DNA of 64,000 nucleotides from positions 516,938 to 580,937 of the forward strand of contig CAVYZK010000008.1 in NCBI GenBank assembly GCA_963772935.1, given 5' to 3'. Shown here one piece after another: positions 19,547-29,169 of the stretch; the first letter of the stretch is position 1, and the number at the start of each line of letters is the position of its first letter. This DNA is from JANNNF01 sp963772935. Lineage in GTDB: Bacteria; Pseudomonadota; Alphaproteobacteria; Rhodobacterales; Rhodobacteraceae. The notes beneath the pieces were generated by a model. It searched no databases. It was not told the origin of the DNA and saw nothing but the letters and a program-made list of their open reading frames with translations. The position numbers and the translations under genes were made by a program.

Positions 19547-19977
19547 CAGATGAACCCCGTCATGTTTTCAGGGGTAAAGGGGCGCTCGCGGTCGTTGGTC
19601 TCAACGCCCTGTGCGCCCGAGGTCGGGGCCTCGATGCCTGCAACCCCCACCAACCGGATGCGCCCATCGGCGATATCGCGCAGCGACCGCATGGCCTGGT
19701 CATAATCCGCGCGCACCTTGTCAGGGGCCTCGGTGATGTAGAGCTTCCAGACCGCGATGGCAGCGGTGATGTCCACCAGCAGGCCCGGCACGTCCGACAC
19801 GGGCAGCGTGTATTTGTTGGCAAGGTAGCCATCGACCAGCGCCGTGGCATCGACCAGGGCACGGTCCACCACGGCAGTGTCGATTGCACCCATCGCAACC
19901 TCGCCCCGATCGGTCAGCGCGATCATCAGCGGGGTGCCGATCCGGTCTGTCAGATGGGTGATGGTCGCGTAAGGCAC
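19546..19977 (-). CDS. DUF1320 head-tail connector protein (Mu gp36-like)
   Basis: 143 residues. MPYATITHLTDRIGTPLMIALTDR followed by ATALVDGYLANKYTLPVSDVPGLLVDITAAIAVWKLY is the DUF1320 signature. The family contains Mu gp36 and works at the head-tail joining region. The preceding 170 bases (19978-20148) have no gene, only a GC-rich hairpin-prone stretch. Confidence 0.85.
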   Translation of the reverse strand: MPYATITHLTDRIGTPLMIALTDRGEVAMGAIDTAVVDRALVDATALVDGYLANKYTLPVSDVPGLLVDITAAIAVWKLYITEAPDKVRADYDQAMRSLRDIADGRIRLVGVAGIEAPTSGAQGVETNDRERPFTPENMTGFI

Positions 19978-20148
19978 GGTGCAATCCTCTGGAAATTTGG
20001 TGCGGGTCTCTCCCCGCCGTCACGTCCGTCATCAGACGTTGCAGGCACCCGACGCGCGGGCCTCGCCTACTCAGATCGCCTGCGGCAAGGGCAGGTCCGC
20101 CCTTCTGTCACTCCGCAGGATCGCGATTGATCCTTTCGCTCTGGTATT

Positions 20149-20589
20149 TCAGTGCGGTGCTTCCACGACGGTCACGAACAGCTCGGGGTCGGCACACAAG
20201 GCGTCGTACTGGGCCTCGGTCAGCTCGGTTACGGGGATCGACACGGGCTCGGTGCCGAACTTGCGCCCGATGCGCCAGCGACCCTTGGCCGGGCCTTGCA
20301 CCACCACGGTCGGCGGCAGCGGATAGTTGATGTTGTCTTCCAGATCATCGCGGCCACCAACGGCGGCGGCAGGTTCGACCAAAGGGGCGGGTGCGACCTC
20401 ATGTCCGCGGCCGGCAATCTGGCCGGGACTGCCTCAGAAACGGCGCGTGGAGATGGTGCCGGTGAGGTCTGACACCCCACCGGCCTCGTCCGGCTTGGGT
20501 GCCGGATCGGCCCCCACGGCTGCCACAGCGGGGGTTTGCGCGTCCGTCAGATCGACGGGCTTTGTCTTGGTTGCGGATTTGGCGGTCAT
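20149..20589 (-). CDS. HI1506-like Mu-type phage protein
   Basis: About 145 residues over two frames. The start is MTAKSATKTKPVDLTDAQTPAV at 20589, a break lies near 20,440, and the end is ITELTEAQYDALCADPELFVTVVEAPH (first residue here read as VTELTEAQ). The C-terminal half, GRWRIGRKFGTEPVSIPVTE, matches the small HI1506 family encoded between the capsid and gp36 genes of Mu-like phages such as FluMu. Its role in the virion is not established. Confidence 0.65.
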
Positions 20590-20670
20590 GATGCTCTCCA
20601 GTCGGTTCGAGAAAGAGGGTGGACGGGCCACCCTCTCTGCTGAAACCGACCGCCCAGCGGGGCGATCAGG

Positions 20671-21564
20671 TCAGGCGAGCCACGGCACGACCAGCAATTC
20701 TGCCGTGCCTTTCCATTCGTTGGTCTCGCCCGCCGTGCCGTATTCGCTGTTCAAGAGCTTGCGGCCTGCGCTTTCCAGCGACGGCGGCACGACCAGCAAG
20801 GTCGGCACCAGACCCAGCGGTGCGCCACCATCGGCCTTCATGTTCTGGATACCGGCCCGGGCAATGGCATAGTTGGCCGGGTTCAGGGTCTGCTTCGACC
20901 CCCAGGCCAGTTGCGGCAGGCCGTAGCCGACGTTGCAGCGCATATCGACGCCGTAGACGTACTCGTTGCGGTCAAACACGTTGTCATCGTCGTTCTTGTC
21001 TTTCGACGTGAACACCGGGGCCTTGCGCTCCTGGTAGATGATCGGCTTCAGGGGGCGATTGTCGCACAGCAGGAACCAGGGCGTGCCAGCGCCGCCATCG
21101 GTGTTGACGTAAGTGCCCATGGTGCCGTCGGCCAGCAGGATCGGATGATCGGTGTCAAAGAAGAACTGGCCGTCCCAGCAGTTGGTCGAGAAACCAGCCT
21201 TCAGCAGACCCCAGACCAGTTCTTCCGGCAGACGGCCCGCGCCATCGCCCATCATCGTGAAGCCGTCCGAGTACATGCCGAGGTTGTCATCTTCGATCTG
21301 GTTGCGGTTCACCGCCACGGTTTTCTCGAAGTGCTTGTTCAGGATGGTGTAGGAGGCCTCGGACAGGTTGTCGATCTGACGCGGCCCCAGCCATTCGCGC
21401 AGGCCGGTCAGGCCCTTCAGCCAGCCGTAAGTGTTCATCGCCGTGCTGGAGCGGATGGTCTTGGCCACGCGGTCCTTGAGCTTGGGCACGGCATCGAAGG
21501 CGTTCTGGTATTCGGTGTTGAAGCCAACCCGAAGCGCCTGAAGAGAAGTTGTGGTAACGAGCAT
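20671..21564 (-). CDS. Major capsid protein (Mu gpT family)
   Basis: 297 residues, uninterrupted. It starts MLVTTTSLQALRVGFNTEYQNAFD and contains the gpT signature region (YGWLKGLTGLREWLGPRQI, TILNKHFEKTVAVNRNQIEDD, LPEELVWGLLKAGF). It is the main head subunit. It follows the protease/scaffold and the decoration-like gene, the usual Mu order. Confidence 0.93.
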   Translation of the reverse strand: MLVTTTSLQALRVGFNTEYQNAFDAVPKLKDRVAKTIRSSTAMNTYGWLKGLTGLREWLGPRQIDNLSEASYTILNKHFEKTVAVNRNQIEDDNLGMYSDGFTMMGDGAGRLPEELVWGLLKAGFSTNCWDGQFFFDTDHPILLADGTMGTYVNTDGGAGTPWFLLCDNRPLKPIIYQERKAPVFTSKDKNDDDNVFDRNEYVYGVDMRCNVGYGLPQLAWGSKQTLNPANYAIARAGIQNMKADGGAPLGLVPTLLVVPPSLESAGRKLLNSEYGTAGETNEWKGTAELLVVPWLA

Positions 21565-21576
21565 GTCAGGGTTCCT

Positions 21577-22008
21577 TTACGACAGCAGGGCACGGGTCAG
21601 GGCTTCATCGAAGCGCACCCAGACCCCGGTGGCATCGACGTCAACCACCGCCCCGGCGGGGGAGCGGGTGCTGGAGGCGCTGGTTTTGGCCACCGTCTGG
21701 TCATCGACGATGTAGCAAACAGCGCCGATATCGGCGGTGACGATCAGGTCGCCCGCAGTGGAGTTGGCAAAGCAGAACGTGCCTTCGCGGAACTTCTGCA
21801 CGGTGACACCGGCAGTGGTGCTGACACCGGGCTCTTCGGCGCGGCCAACGCCGACACTGCCCACCACGGTCACACCCTTGGTCAGGTGGCCAGCAGCGGT
21901 GCGCATCAAAAGTGCGCCTGCAAAGATGGTCTGGGTCGCAGCCAGCAGGCCAACCCGGTCGCCAAGCGCCTGTTGGCGGGTGGAACGGTTTTCGGTCAAG
22001 GCAACCAT
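21577..22008 (-). CDS. Head decoration-like protein
   Basis: 143 residues. A short N-terminal segment (NRSTRQQALGDRVGLLAATQT) is followed by a beta-rich domain (AGALLMRTAAGHLTKGVTVVG, VDVDATGVWVRFDEAL). This resembles small capsid-stabilising proteins placed between protease/scaffold and capsid genes. It is the gene immediately before gpT. Function inferred by position and composition. Confidence 0.6.
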   Translation of the reverse strand: MVALTENRSTRQQALGDRVGLLAATQTIFAGALLMRTAAGHLTKGVTVVGSVGVGRAEEPGVSTTAGVTVQKFREGTFCFANSTAGDLIVTADIGAVCYIVDDQTVAKTSASSTRSPAGAVVDVDATGVWVRFDEALTRALLS

Positions 22009-22010
22009 GA

Positions 22011-23036
22011 TCAGTGATCCTTCTGTTTGGCGGCGATGTCGGCGTTCAGAGCCGCAAGAAAGGCGTCATGCGACTGGCCCAACTGGTTTGCGACTGTGAT
22101 CTGGTCGGAATTGAGCGAGGTCAGCACCTCGCCCGCAGCACCAGGTGCCACTGCGGCACGCGTGGCGGTACCGACAGGAAACGCCTCGGCCCATTTCTGG
22201 GCACCAGCGGCATCCGAGGAATGCATGGAGATCAGGCTGTCCACGAGGTTGGCCGGGATCAGGCGACCTTTGGCGATCTCGCCCTCGACAAAGGCGCGGC
22301 TGGCGGCAGTGGTCCCCGCCAGTTTCAGGGCCGCGACCTCGGATTGCAGGGATACCACCGTGGTCTGCAACGTGCCTGCCAGACGGGCGGCGTTCTCGAT
22401 GGTCGCAGGGTCGGTGCTGGTCAGGCCCAGCGAGGTGGCGATGGTGTTCAGCGAGGTTTGCAGCGCCTCGGTGGCCCCACCGCTCATCTTCTTGATGGCG
22501 GCAAGAATGGCCGCTTCATCGGCGTCTTCGGACAGGCCAAGGGCCTTTGCGATATTTGCCCAGTTCATGGGGAACTCCGTGTTGAGGGCCGTGAGGCCAA
22601 TCATGTTGGGGGTGTTGGTCAGCGCGAGCGTGCGGATCGCCAGAATGACGCCGTTGGGCTGGTGCAGGATAACCGGCGACAAGCCTCGGTAAGCCCGCTC
22701 CGACATCAGTGCTTCGCCCGAGGCGTTCCAGTCGACACGCGCCCAGATGCCATCGGCACGGGCTTCCATCTGCTTGACCCAGCCCCGGGCAGGTGCGGGT
22801 TCGCCGCGCGCGCCTCGCAGCTGGGTTGCATGATTTTCGTCAACAGGAATGCCGCGCGGATCGGCCATGGAGGCCGCGATAACAGCCTGCGCATCCGCGA
22901 TCCGGTAAGGGCCGTCGCCTTTGATGGTGCGCACCGGCCCCGGCATGGGAACGATGTGCACCCAGTCCGGCGCACCGGGGGTGTCAGGCAGGGCCACAGC
23001 ACTGCAAAGGGCGACAAGGGGGGCGGATTTGCTCAT
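22011..23036 (-). CDS. Prohead protease / scaffold (Mu gpI family)
   Basis: About 340 residues starting MSKSAPLVALCSAVAL. The protease half holds IPVDENHATQLRGARGEPAPARGWV and MSERAYRGLSPVI, typical of Mu-like I protein. The C-terminal half is a helical scaffold domain with long Ala-rich helices. It processes itself and the head scaffold before DNA packaging. A perfect 18-base palindrome lies 36 bases upstream of its start. Confidence 0.88.
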   Translation of the reverse strand: MSKSAPLVALCSAVALPDTPGAPDWVHIVPMPGPVRTIKGDGPYRIADAQAVIAASMADPRGIPVDENHATQLRGARGEPAPARGWVKQMEARADGIWARVDWNASGEALMSERAYRGLSPVILHQPNGVILAIRTLALTNTPNMIGLTALNTEFPMNWANIAKALGLSEDADEAAILAAIKKMSGGATEALQTSLNTIATSLGLTSTDPATIENAARLAGTLQTTVVSLQSEVAALKLAGTTAASRAFVEGEIAKGRLIPANLVDSLISMHSSDAAGAQKWAEAFPVGTATRAAVAPGAAGEVLTSLNSDQITVANQLGQSHDAFLAALNADIAAKQKDH

Positions 23037-23071
23037 GCCGACACTATGCGCGGCGGGGCTTTCGCGATTAA

Positions 23072-23089
23072 CCCGCAAGCGCTTGCGGG
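23072..23089. repeat. 18-bp perfect palindrome CCCGCAAGCGCTTGCGGG, copy 1
   Basis: It lies between the gpG-like gene and the protease/scaffold gene, 36 bases before the latter's start. The identical 18-mer recurs at 31891-31908 near the end of the Mor-like gene. It may be a protein-binding site or a hairpin in the late transcript. Confidence 0.8.
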
Positions 23090-23137
23090 GCGTCGGATCA
23101 GCCTATGCGCGCAGGGTGCGGCAGGCTGGGCGTTCGG

Positions 23138-23593
23138 TCAAGGGGTGGCGGCATCGGTCAGGTGTTCGGCGATGATTTCCAGCACGGCGGTGCGGTCATC
23201 GTCGGATGCGCCGAGGAACGGGCGGGCCGGAATATTGCCCCACAGATGCGGGAAGGCCGACTTGGTGCCGCCAAACTGCATCATCGCGGCATAGACAGGC
23301 GTGGAACCCACCTCGGCAAAGTCAGCGCCGTGGCTTGGGAAGATGTTGGTGTTCAGCGTGTTCGACTCGCCAAACAGCGGGCGGGTCTTGCCAGGCGCGC
23401 GGGCCAAGGTGGTGGCAGACTTCGGAGCCCATTTGACACCTTCAGGGCTGGTGCCCGCCGCAAAGCGGTCCTTGGTCGATTTGACCAGATATTCCGCGAT
23501 GTCCAGCATCACCGGCGTCAGGTCGGATAGCAGGCCCTCAAGCTCGGCCAGGCCCAGCGATACGGCGTCATCCTTGAGTTCGATCGTGATCAT
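23138..23593 (-). CDS. Virion morphogenesis protein (Mu gpG family)
   Basis: 151 residues starting MITIELKDDAVSLGLAELEGLL. It has TSPEGVKWAPKSATTLARAPGKTRPLF, then PARPFLGASDDDRTAVLEIIAEHL, the conserved core of the gpG / phage virion morphogenesis family (PF05069), needed for head-tail assembly. It follows the gpF-like gene, as in Mu. Confidence 0.88.
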   Translation of the reverse strand: MITIELKDDAVSLGLAELEGLLSDLTPVMLDIAEYLVKSTKDRFAAGTSPEGVKWAPKSATTLARAPGKTRPLFGESNTLNTNIFPSHGADFAEVGSTPVYAAMMQFGGTKSAFPHLWGNIPARPFLGASDDDRTAVLEIIAEHLTDAATP

Positions 23594-23684
23594 TGCTATG
23601 CTCTTTGTGGATGACGACTGCGGAAACACGGGTTCCGCAACACTACCCCAAGGTACCGTGCATGAGGGGGACCCCGGCCCTCCG

Positions 23685-24919
23685 TCATCCGACCTGCCCC
23701 AGAAGTACCTTGAGCAGTCCGCCTGCAATCCGACCGACGATATCGACAGTCTTGGGTCGATAGGCGCTAACGATCACGTTGGCCGTCCGGATTTCCCTGT
23801 TCGCCTTAAGCCGATAATCCAGTGCCAAGGCAAATTGCGAAGCGCTCCCTGCCCCTTCGTCGAGCAAGAACAGAATCCGCCCGGAGCTTTCGTCAAACAG
23901 AACAGCCGATGGGGTGCGGATGCGCTTGGACAAATTGCGCCACGCCTCCGCCGGGATACTGTCAGCGGCCGCCTCGTGCCGGGCGGCTTTGGGGCCGAAC
24001 AACAGTCCTGGGCGAACCATGACTTCGGCAGAAGCCGGAGCAAGGCCACGGCTGGACAGTGCAGCCACCACGTCAGATGACACGGTGCCGAGCAGGCCAG
24101 GTCCGGCAGCTTGCCCTTTGATCGCCGCCTCAACCCATTCACGCCAGGCCTCATCAACCTGGTCTTCAAGCGGCGCGACCATGTCCGCCCCCAGTTTAGG
24201 CGGCAAACTCGGCAACTTTGCTGCAACTGTCTGGATGATGTTTGAGGCAACACTCGCACCCGGCGCATAGGCCCAGCCCTTGGATATCCCGACCGGTGCG
24301 CCGGTGCGTGGATCCAGCGCCTGCCATCCCTCGGGCAGTGTCTTGCCAGGGATGCCGCCCAGCCGCTTGGCCCCGGCTTCCGACCGCGCGCCCGAGACAT
24401 AGCAGGTGCAGCCCCAGCCGTTCGGCGGCGCATGGGTGGCCCAGAACGGATGATCGGCGCTCAAGGATCAGCCCGTCCCAAGCCAAGATGCTGCAGCGCG
24501 TGGCTCGACCGAATTGCCGTGGCTGTAGACGATGAAAGGAAACCCCGCCTCCATCAGCTGCGCCCAGCGGCCCGCCGCATAGGATGGTCGCCATGTTGGT
24601 GCGGTAGATCACCCGGGTGCGCCAGGCCTCGCCGCCCTTGGTGCCCTCGCCGGTCCAGCCGTGCCAGCCGTTCTTCTCGACAATGGCCCGAAAATCCCGG
24701 CGGAAGTCTTCCAGCGTGCCGCCACCGGCGATGGACTTGTCGACCGCAGCCGCCAGATCGGCCAGCAGTTCGGCCTTCATCGCGCCCGCCACCATGAAGG
24801 CGCGGTCATGTTCGGCCTGCCAGACATCCTTCCAGCCGGTGGTGCCGCGCAGATCGGCCAAGCCGCAACCGAAAGGCCGCGACCTGCTGGGCAAACGGTT
24901 TGCGGAAACTGGCAAGCAT
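23685..24919 (-). CDS. Minor head protein (Mu gpF / SPP1 gp7 family) with C-terminal nuclease-like domain
   Basis: About 410 residues over two or three frames. The start is MLASFRKPFAQQVAAF at 24919 and breaks fall between 24,570 and 24,460. The first part contains AEHDRAFMVAGAMKAELLADLAA and WRTRVIYRTNMATI, then FWATHAPPNGWGCTCYV, typical of head morphogenesis proteins. The C-terminal 100 residues (LSKRIRTPSAVLFDESSGRI, SQFALALDYRLK) resemble the PBECR toxin-like nuclease domains often fused to gpF homologues; that part is tentative. Confidence 0.78.
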
Positions 24920-24924
24920 CTGGG

Positions 24925-26577
24925 TCACTCGGCGTCCTCGATGGCCGCAACCCGGCCGCCGTCATGGGCGGCGACAAGGCCCAGACCGAGGATCGCGACC
25001 AGGTCGCCCACATCGACGGCCGGGAAGCCGTTCGCGAGCATCTCGCGCAGCTCCTCCAGGCTGGTCGCGGCCCCGACCATCGCCTCGATCTGTGCCATGA
25101 TGCCGTCCATCGGCCGGACGCGCCTCAACCTCCATCCGGTCGGCCAAAACCGCCTCTGGCGACACCCCCGATTTCCGGGCCGCCAGCGCTGTTTCCGACT
25201 GCAGGGCGGTCGATGGTGCCGGATTGGGCCTGACCCCGTTTAATTTCGTCTGGTTTCCGTTTAATCTCGCGATCCGGCCCCGGGGGGACCGTCGCGTCGG
25301 CACCCGGTGACGGAGCGGGGGCTTGGGGCCGCATCAAAAGCTCGCCCGGTTTCGGTTCTGCAAGCCCGAACTTCTTCAGGACCGCCTGCTGGCCGACCGG
25401 CAGGCCACGGTCGATCAGCGGGCCGATGGCAGTGGCAAAGCGCTGTCAGGTCTTCGCGCTCGGGCCGCGCGATCACCAGGCGCGGATAGGCCTTCTGCGG
25501 GCCATGGTTCAACTGCACCCAAGGCCGGATCAGATCGCGGTTCAGGATCGCCGCCAGGGCGCGGGCGTCAGCACGTTTCGATGTCGCTGCGCACATCGCC
25601 GTGCTCTTCCCCGGACCCCAAGCCACCGGTGACGGCATCGGTGGTTGCGGTCTGGCCCAGGACCGCTTTCGAGATTTGCTGGTCCAGCCAGTCGCAGCGC
25701 TCTTTGTACAGCGCATGGGCCGGCCCCGACGTTTGCCGCCTCGACAAACTCGATCATCATGCTCTCGGGGATGATCGCTGCCAGTCGCCTGCGATGTTTG
25801 ACACCGCGCGCAACAGGGTCGCCTTGTCCTCGGGGCTGGCACCCGGGCCGAACTTGCCCACGCGCAGCGGCTGGCCATAGGTCTGGGTGAAGATCGCCCA
25901 GTCGCGCTCGGTGAAGCTTCTTGAACAGGTAGCCCCACATCGCAACCCGGGCCAGACCGCCGCGCAGCGGCAGGCCGGACTTTGCCTTGATCGTGGCGAA
26001 GATGAACTTGCCCGGCAGTGCAGCGGCTCCTCCTCGCCCGTTGTCGTTCAGCAGCATCGGCGTGGTCAGATCGTGGCGGGCAAAGCGGAACCAGCGCGGA
26101 TCGCGCAGCTCCAGCGACTGCAGGCTGTACTGCCCCTCGGAATACTCCCAGGTCGACTTCGGTGACGCTGTAGCCTTTGCCGAGGCAGTCGAGGATGTCG
26201 AAAATCTCTTCGGTCAGCTCGTCGCGCAGCAGCCCAGTCGCGGATCATCTGCGCGATGGCCTCGTCCTCGGGGCTGTCCGATGCGGCCTCGACCGTGACC
26301 TCGATCTGGCTGACCGCGCGGCGGCGGGTGCCAGAACGCCAAGGTAATGCGGATCGCGCTCCTCGATCGTCTCGGCCAGTTCCAGATAGCGGATCGGATC
26401 GCCCGCATCGGCCTCCGTCAGGATGGCAGCCAGCCGCGCACGGCGTTCAGCCCGTCGCCGGGATAGCCGGTGATCGGGCTGCGCACACCGCCAAGGTCGC
26501 ACCTTCGATCTCCTCGATCAGTCTGCGCGCGGCGGATCGGCTGGCCATCGGGGTCCAAGCAACTGGGGCGTCTTCAT
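24925..26577 (-). CDS. Portal protein (Mu gp29, DUF935 family), multiply frame-broken
   Basis: About 550 residues if the frame breaks (eight or more) are repaired. Recognisable pieces in order are: MKTPQLLGP; YLELAETIEERDPHYLGVL; TERDWAIFTQTYGQPLRVGKFGPGASPED; MMIEFVEAANVGAG; ADGRHHGT..., read in another frame as MDGIMAQIEAMVGAATSLEEL; and the end AAHDGGRVAAIEDAE. Portal proteins form the dodecameric DNA gateway of the head. The gene overlaps the terminase stop (TGATG) and is followed by gpF. Confidence 0.8.
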
Positions 26578-28239
26578 CAGATGGTGTCCTCGCAGGGTCG
26601 CGCCCATCGGCGGCTGGTAAATGTCACGCTCGTCGCCCAGATCATCGTCGTCGGGGTATTGTCCAAGACGCCCCGAGGCTGCAGGCCGCGTGACGGCGGT
26701 GTAGCCATATTCCGACCAGCGCATCCGGCTCGCCCAATGCGCCAGGGCAAGTGCGATGGCATGGTCGCCGTGGCGCTTCTTGCCGGTCTCGCCTTCGCGC
26801 AGGGGCGGCACGCGGGCGATGCCGCGCACGAGCTTGATCGGTGCGCAGATCACTGACGTGCTCGACATCGCGGATCAGCGCGAGGCTGTCATCCTCGAAC
26901 GCGGCCTTCAGCGGCGGCATGTGCAGGCGGTACCACTCCTCGGAGAACTTCACGGCGATGACGATGCCCGACGCCTTCCGGGTCTTCGCGCAGGCCAAAC
27001 AGCGGCCCATGTCTTCGGCCACGGTCCAGCCCATGCCGGTGGCGTCAAACGCGGCACCGACCAGGCGGGACCGCACATGGTCCAGCACCGTCTTGACGAT
27101 CAGCTTCTGCTCGTCGCCCGGCACATTGCGCAACTCAAAGGCCAGCACCTCGCGCCGTTTAAGGCGCTGTTCAATGGCCATCAAAGACCCGGTTGTCAGG
27201 TCGGCCACGCGGGCAAAGTCAAAGCCGAAGGCGAACTGCGGCGACAGGTCCAGCTTCGCCAGCTGGTCGGCCAACTCCTCGATGAACGGGGCCATCAGAG
27301 ATCGCCTGGTCCAGCCGGTTGCGGAACAGATAGTCGCGCGGCAGTTCCAGCCGCAGCACCGGCGTGTCGACCGTCATCCGCGCTTCGATCAGCGGCGCGG
27401 GCAGCCAAGACGCCCGACGACATCGACGGGCACGCAGAACAGTTCCTCGTCCGCGCCGTCGCCGTAGAAGTCGATGATGTCCTGCCGCCACTCGGCCTCG
27501 GCCGCAGGCGTCCATTCCTTGCCGGTCACCAGGGCGATGCGCTGGTAGAGCCCCTCGCTCCAGCGCCTGGTCAAAGTCGATCGGATATGGGCGATACTTC
27601 GACCGGCCCGCCAGGATGTCCTGGATCTGGACGTTGAACTCGTTGTCGACGCCGTCATGGGTCGAGCAGACCACGACCTGCCCGCCCCACATCAGGAAGG
27701 CCAGCGCCGCTTTCAGCAGCTCGTGCAAGGCTATCCACGAAGGCCGCCTCGTCGATGATGATCACGCCCTGCTTGCCGCGCAGACCGCGCGGGGCTGACG
27801 ACAGCGCCATGATCTCGAAGCCGGAGGCGAACTTGATGCGGAAGGCGTTGATCGCCTTGTCGTCGTCGTCCTGGTCAAACAGCGTCTCTTCGACCTCGCC
27901 GCGCCGCCACGTCGAAGGCCCGCGCCCACATCGCACAGGCGTCGATGAACTCGCGGGTCATCTCGCGGCTGTAGGAGATGTACATCACGTCCATGCCGCC
28001 CGCCTTCTTCTGGCGACCGGCGCGCAGCACGGCATAGGCGGCAAGGCCCCATGTCAGGCCGATCCGGCGCGACTTTTCGACGAACAGCACCGGGCAGGCG
28101 CTGTCGAGCAGCGACACGGCGCGCGCCTGATAGGGCAGCAGCACCGCGGGCAGACCGGATTCCTGCACGAGGCCGGGATCGCATCCATCGCCGCCGCGCG
28201 GGCCTCAGCCCATTCGGCTTCGGAGATTGGTGCACTCAT
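26577..28239 (-). CDS. Terminase large subunit (Mu gp28 family), multiply frame-broken
   Basis: About 550 residues in at least seven frame pieces. Order: MSAPISEAEWAEARAAAMDAIPA; ALPAVLLPYQARAV-like ATPase start with LFVEKSRRIGLTW (Walker A region); VMYISYSREMTREFID; GKQGVIIIDEAAFVDSL (Walker B); VVVCSTHDGVDNEFN; then nuclease-side FAFGFDFARVADLTTGSL with its acidic residue; VGAAFDATGMGW; HGDHAIALALAHWASRM. It packages phage DNA. The start overlaps the DUF7694-like gene and the stop overlaps the portal start. Confidence 0.85.
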
Positions 28240-28607
28240 CCGAACACCTCTTGCGCCCGGTACCATGCCATCCAGCTGCGGTGTTCCAGGCTCTCGGCAG
28301 AGTGGCGATTGTACCAGCCGTGATTGTGACCCAGCAGATCAGGGGCGAAGTCGCCCGCGCCCAAGCGCCACAGGTGGCGATAGTTGCCGGTGTTCACCAC
28401 ATCGTCGCTCGCGGGATAGACCTCGATCGCGCGGACATCGCGGCCCCAGACCTGATCCTTGATCGCCTGCAGATCATCCCAGGTGATGGTGCCATCGTGA
28501 TGCACCTCGATGTGACCGAGGCTGTCATCCAGCAGGATGCGAAAGCCCAGGACATGCAGGGTGCGCGGTTCGGCGTGGTTCACAGGGCACCCACGCGCTC
28601 GAGGCAA
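28236..28607 (-). CDS. DUF7694-like phage protein
   Basis: About 120 residues. The core GHIEVHHDGTITWDDLQAIKDQVWGRDVRAIEVYPASDDVVN matches a family of small phage proteins near packaging genes. Function unknown. The start may be the ATG at 28607 or the downstream GTG in GCPVNHAEP. Its stop overlaps the terminase start. Confidence 0.6.
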   Translation of the reverse strand: MPRARGCPVNHAEPRTLHVLGFRILLDDSLGHIEVHHDGTITWDDLQAIKDQVWGRDVRAIEVYPASDDVVNTGNYRHLWRLGAGDFAPDLLGHNHGWYNRHSAESLEHRSWMAWYRAQEVFG

Positions 28608-28617
28608 CAGTTTGCCT
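28602..28617. other. Short hairpin AGGCAA-CAGT-TTGCCT
   Basis: Six-base arms at 28602-28607 and 28612-28617 with a four-base loop. It sits at the border between the minus-strand late operon and the plus-strand gene at 28682, where it could mark the insertion or act in its expression. Confidence 0.35.
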
Positions 28618-28681
28618 GCCGGTCAATTCCAAGTTGAACGACTCGGGCGGCAATGTTCAGATTGTGAAAACGGAGGACGCC

Positions 28682-28900
28682 ATGGAAACCGACTGGATTA
28701 CCGTGCATCGGATTGCCTGCCTCACCGAAGCCGACGAGCAGATCACTGTCTTCCGTCTGTTGAGGAAGCGCCACCGACTGGGCCAGAAGCGCCATCGCTA
28801 CGTCCTGGCGAACTCTGACCGGGTGGTTGTCGTTCGTGACAGCAAGTTTCGGATTGCGGGAACCAAGACGATCCTGCAACCGATTGCCATCCTGCACTGA
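28682..28900 (+). CDS. Moron-like small gene on the opposite strand
   Basis: 72 residues beginning METDWITVHRIACLTEADEQ; residues 41-60 read LANSDRVVVVRDSKFRIAGT. It runs against all surrounding late genes. CGGAGG lies seven bases before the ATG, and about 70 percent of third codon positions are G or C, so it looks truly coding. A 16-codon upstream in-frame ATG (28634) is less likely. Independently expressed genes inserted between late phage genes are usually expressed by the lysogen. No family recognised. Confidence 0.6.
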   Translation: METDWITVHRIACLTEADEQITVFRLLRKRHRLGQKRHRYVLANSDRVVVVRDSKFRIAGTKTILQPIAILH

Positions 28901-28911
28901 GACACGCGCCA

Positions 28912-29168
28912 TCAGCCCATCCCCAGCGCGGCTTTGTACATGTCCATGATCGCCTCTTCCTCGGCGATCTCGTCGGGCTTGCGTTTGCGCAGAGCGATGA
29001 CCTTGCGCATGACGGCGGTGTCGTAGCCCCGGCCCTTGGCCTCGGCCATCAGCTCCTTCTGGCCTGTCGGTCGACGTCCTTCTTCTCGGCCTCCATCTGC
29101 TCATAGCGCTCGATGAACTGGCGCAGCTCGTCGGCCGTGACGGAATAGGCGTCGGTCGGATCGCTCAT
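28912..29168 (-). CDS. GapR-like nucleoid-associated protein (DUF2312), phage-encoded
   Basis: About 85 residues over two frames with one slip near 29,060. It reads MSDPTDAYSVTADELRQFIE, then RYEQMEAEKKDVDR, then MAEAKGRGYDTAVMRKVIAL, then RKRKPDEIAEEEAIMDMYKA. This is the DUF2312/GapR pattern. GapR in Caulobacter binds overtwisted AT-rich DNA ahead of forks. A phage copy could organise phage or host DNA during replicative transposition; that is inference. The ATG overlaps the stop of the DUF3486 gene. Confidence 0.8.
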
Positions 29169-29169
29169 C

